A DNA stretch of 64,000 bases. Source: Aestuariispira ectoiniformans (GTDB taxonomy: Bacteria; Pseudomonadota; Alphaproteobacteria; UBA8366; Aestuariispiraceae). Below the pieces are notes generated by a model. That model searched no databases. It was not told the origin of the DNA and was given only the letters and a program-made list of their open reading frames with translations. The stretch covers positions 2,869,588 through 2,933,587 of the forward strand of contig NZ_CP062788.1 in the NCBI RefSeq assembly GCF_025136295.1, read 5' to 3'. Positions within the stretch are counted from its first letter, which is position 1; every line of letters begins with the position of its first letter. This document shows, in pieces, positions 62,698 to 64,000 of the stretch. A program made the position numbers and the translations under genes.

Positions 62698-63006
62698 TCG
62701 CAGTCTCCCTCATGGCTAGTCAAGGCGGTCAGGTGAAAACACGGGCACAAGCGATCAGCATGCCGCTGACCCCTGAAAATCTTTCTTTAAAATCTTGATA
62801 AAAGGCTTTTTTCACGCCTTGCCCTGTCTTCGACCTTAATCGGTTCATCCAGACCGCTAATCGATTATGCTTGTTGACTACAAGCCTCCCTAGTGCCCAA
62901 GAATTTGAACACTAATCAAATTTGTAGTCAAATAATTAACCCTACTAATATCTTGTTTCCCCCAGGCTATGTCGTAAAAGCGTCAAGGGTATAAACAAAA
63001 TATCAA
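62698..63006. other. Intergenic region upstream of the dpp-like operon
   Basis: These 309 AT-rich bases contain no supportable gene. They presumably hold the operon promoter on the minus strand and the 3' end of the PhnD-like gene. The notable element is the 10-bp inverted repeat listed separately. Confidence 0.6.
62874..62931. repeat. Long-spaced inverted repeat
   Basis: TTGACTACAA (62874-62883) and its exact reverse complement TTGTAGTCAA (62922-62931) are separated by 38 bases. They could be paired operator half-sites, or -35 elements on opposite strands, as TTGACT is contained in each. Confidence 0.55.
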
Positions 63007-63804
63007 TTACGCGACACTTGTGTTGCATATACGATCATAGGATTTCAAGGGAAGTACGTGAACATTTTTTAAAAATAAGTCTTGCCTTGCCTCACATAAA
63101 GACTCATTGAGAACAACAGCTTGAATGGAGTCCCGCAGAATTCCAAGCATCTCATCGTCATGAACCAGAGACGTAATATAGGGAAGTGCCGGAGCGACCG
63201 GAGATTGCTCCAGAATGCGTAAATTCGACACCTCCTCCGGTGCGAAGCGGGCGATCAACGCGTAGGTCACGCAGTCGATGGCACAAAGATCCGCCTCGCC
63301 TTCCGAGACCATCGCCATACTCCACCGGTGCCCCCCGCTTTCGGAGATGGCGGAAAAGAATTCGTCCGGATCACAACCGGCTGCTGCCTGCGTCATCCAG
63401 CGAACGGTATTGAACCCCGATTGCGAGCCGCGCTCGTTAAAAGCAAAAGAAGCGCCCCGAATATCGTTAAAACTTTGGAATGGCGCATCCTGTCTGACAA
63501 GCAGGAAACTGCAATAATCTCCTGCATCGGAACAGCCCGGAGCGGTGTAAACCGGTGTGGCAAGATACCGGACCTTTCCGCGCAAAGCATGGGTGAGCGG
63601 ATAGCCGCATGTTTGTGAGAAAAGCAACGCCGGATCACACCAATGGGCAAGAAGATCCGGAATAGCCTCCGCACGTGCATAATTCACCGGGATGTCCAGA
63701 TCGGGCTTTCTCGCCAATATTTCTGTTCGCAATGCCGACCAGATCGCCGCCGTTGCCTCAGCAACGGGCTGAAAGTCATACATCGGCAGACTGGCAAACA
63801 TCAT
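63007..63804 (-). CDS. PhnD-like (phosphate/phosphonate-type) solute-binding fold protein without signal peptide
   Basis: This 265-aa protein has the PhnD/SsuA-type periplasmic binding pattern: opening strand FASLPMYDFQPVAEATAAIWSAL, PALLFSQTCGYPLTHALRGKVRYLATPVYTAPGC, a domain-switch segment DIRGASFAFNERGSQSGFNTVRWM and GEADLCAIDCVTYALIARF. No signal peptide, lipobox or Tat motif precedes it, so it should be cytoplasmic. The start ATG overlaps the stop of the upstream gene by 4 bases, so translation is coupled. Substrate and role are unknown; a ligand sensor or a biosynthetic enzyme subunit is possible. ATG 63801 is a second possible start. Confidence 0.78.
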   Translation of the reverse strand: MMFASLPMYDFQPVAEATAAIWSALRTEILARKPDLDIPVNYARAEAIPDLLAHWCDPALLFSQTCGYPLTHALRGKVRYLATPVYTAPGCSDAGDYCSFLLVRQDAPFQSFNDIRGASFAFNERGSQSGFNTVRWMTQAAAGCDPDEFFSAISESGGHRWSMAMVSEGEADLCAIDCVTYALIARFAPEEVSNLRILEQSPVAPALPYITSLVHDDEMLGILRDSIQAVVLNESLCEARQDLFLKNVHVLPLKSYDRICNTSVA

Positions 63805-64000
63805 GAGAAGCTTTCCTCTTTCAATCGGACAAAATAGTCCGCCGCTTCATTCGCCTGAACCACAGCTCCACGGACAAGATTGTCAAAATGGTCGGTCAGG
63901 CTCCGCACATGCTCCCTCGTGTTGAACACATAATACATTTGCCCGATGTAAATGACGGCCCGCTTGGGCCCGAAAACGGTATATGGCGCGGCATAATGGG
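63801..64000 (-). CDS. Unknown protein, C-terminal fragment (cut by window edge)
   Basis: The frame is open from the right edge to a TGA at 63803-63801, giving the last 65 residues. Readable features are FGPKRAVIYIGQMYYVFNT, a helical LTDHFDNLVRGAVVQAN and the tail DYFVRLKEES. I do not recognise the family. The stop overlaps the start of the PhnD-like gene, so the two are probably one functional unit. Confidence 0.65.
   Translation of the reverse strand, partial: HYAAPYTVFGPKRAVIYIGQMYYVFNTREHVRSLTDHFDNLVRGAVVQANEAADYFVRLKEESFS

Overview
The window looks like a chromosomal core segment of a free-living, probably marine alphaproteobacterium, Rhodospirillales-like or a neighbouring order (order-level placement is a low-confidence inference). 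The case rests on gene order: dgt-argS-SPOR-nagZ-scpA-scpB-tatABC-serS-pcm-nlpD next to yajC-secDF; popZ beside valS; and a complete ccoNOQP-ccoGHIS block. DNA composition looks uniform. I see no insertion sequence, prophage, integrase, rRNA operon or CRISPR array.

Layout. 1-7 kb: a branched-chain amino-acid transporter (binding protein cut by the left edge, then livGFHM on the minus strand) around a chemoreceptor. 7-13.6 kb: a secreted EndoU-type ribonuclease candidate divergent from uvrA, an orphan periplasmic binding protein, trmFO and marC. 13.6-18.8 kb: minus-strand operon yajC-secD-secF followed by homologues of mitochondrial complex I assembly factors NDUFAF3 and NDUFAF6, with a second squalene/phytoene-synthase-fold protein between them. 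19-33.7 kb: envelope, division and translation genes (DUF815 ATPase, nlpD-like, pcm, serS, tatABC, an orphan iron-type ABC ATPase, scpAB, nagZ, SPOR protein, argS, dgt), then erpA and xth. 33.7-41 kb: an XRE-cupin regulator and a BenE transporter with three TGCGTT-type palindromes between them, an M81 peptidase, ilvD, a dimethylargininase, tdk and a small unknown gene. 41-46.8 kb: valS, popZ, tolC and a divergent pcm paralogue. 46.9-48.4 kb: tRNA-Cys and tRNA-Asn with recognisable promoters, then cheZ. 48.5-56.3 kb: cbb3 oxidase structural and assembly genes behind an FNR/FixK box. 56.6-62.7 kb: a small membrane protein and a dipeptide-type ABC importer. 62.9-64 kb: a PhnD-like protein without a signal peptide, translationally coupled to a truncated unknown gene.

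How it fits together. The genes describe an aerobic to microaerobic, motile heterotroph that imports amino acids and peptides, exports proteins by Sec and Tat (the dipeptide-binding protein itself carries a Tat signal), and switches on a high-affinity cbb3 oxidase at low oxygen. The least explained loci are the secreted EndoU protein, the Sec/complex-I-assembly operon, the three-operator YdcN/YdcO-like pair, the solitary ABC ATPase at the scpB-tatA junction, and the leaderless PhnD-like protein with its partner at the right edge. None clearly amounts to a wholly new system.
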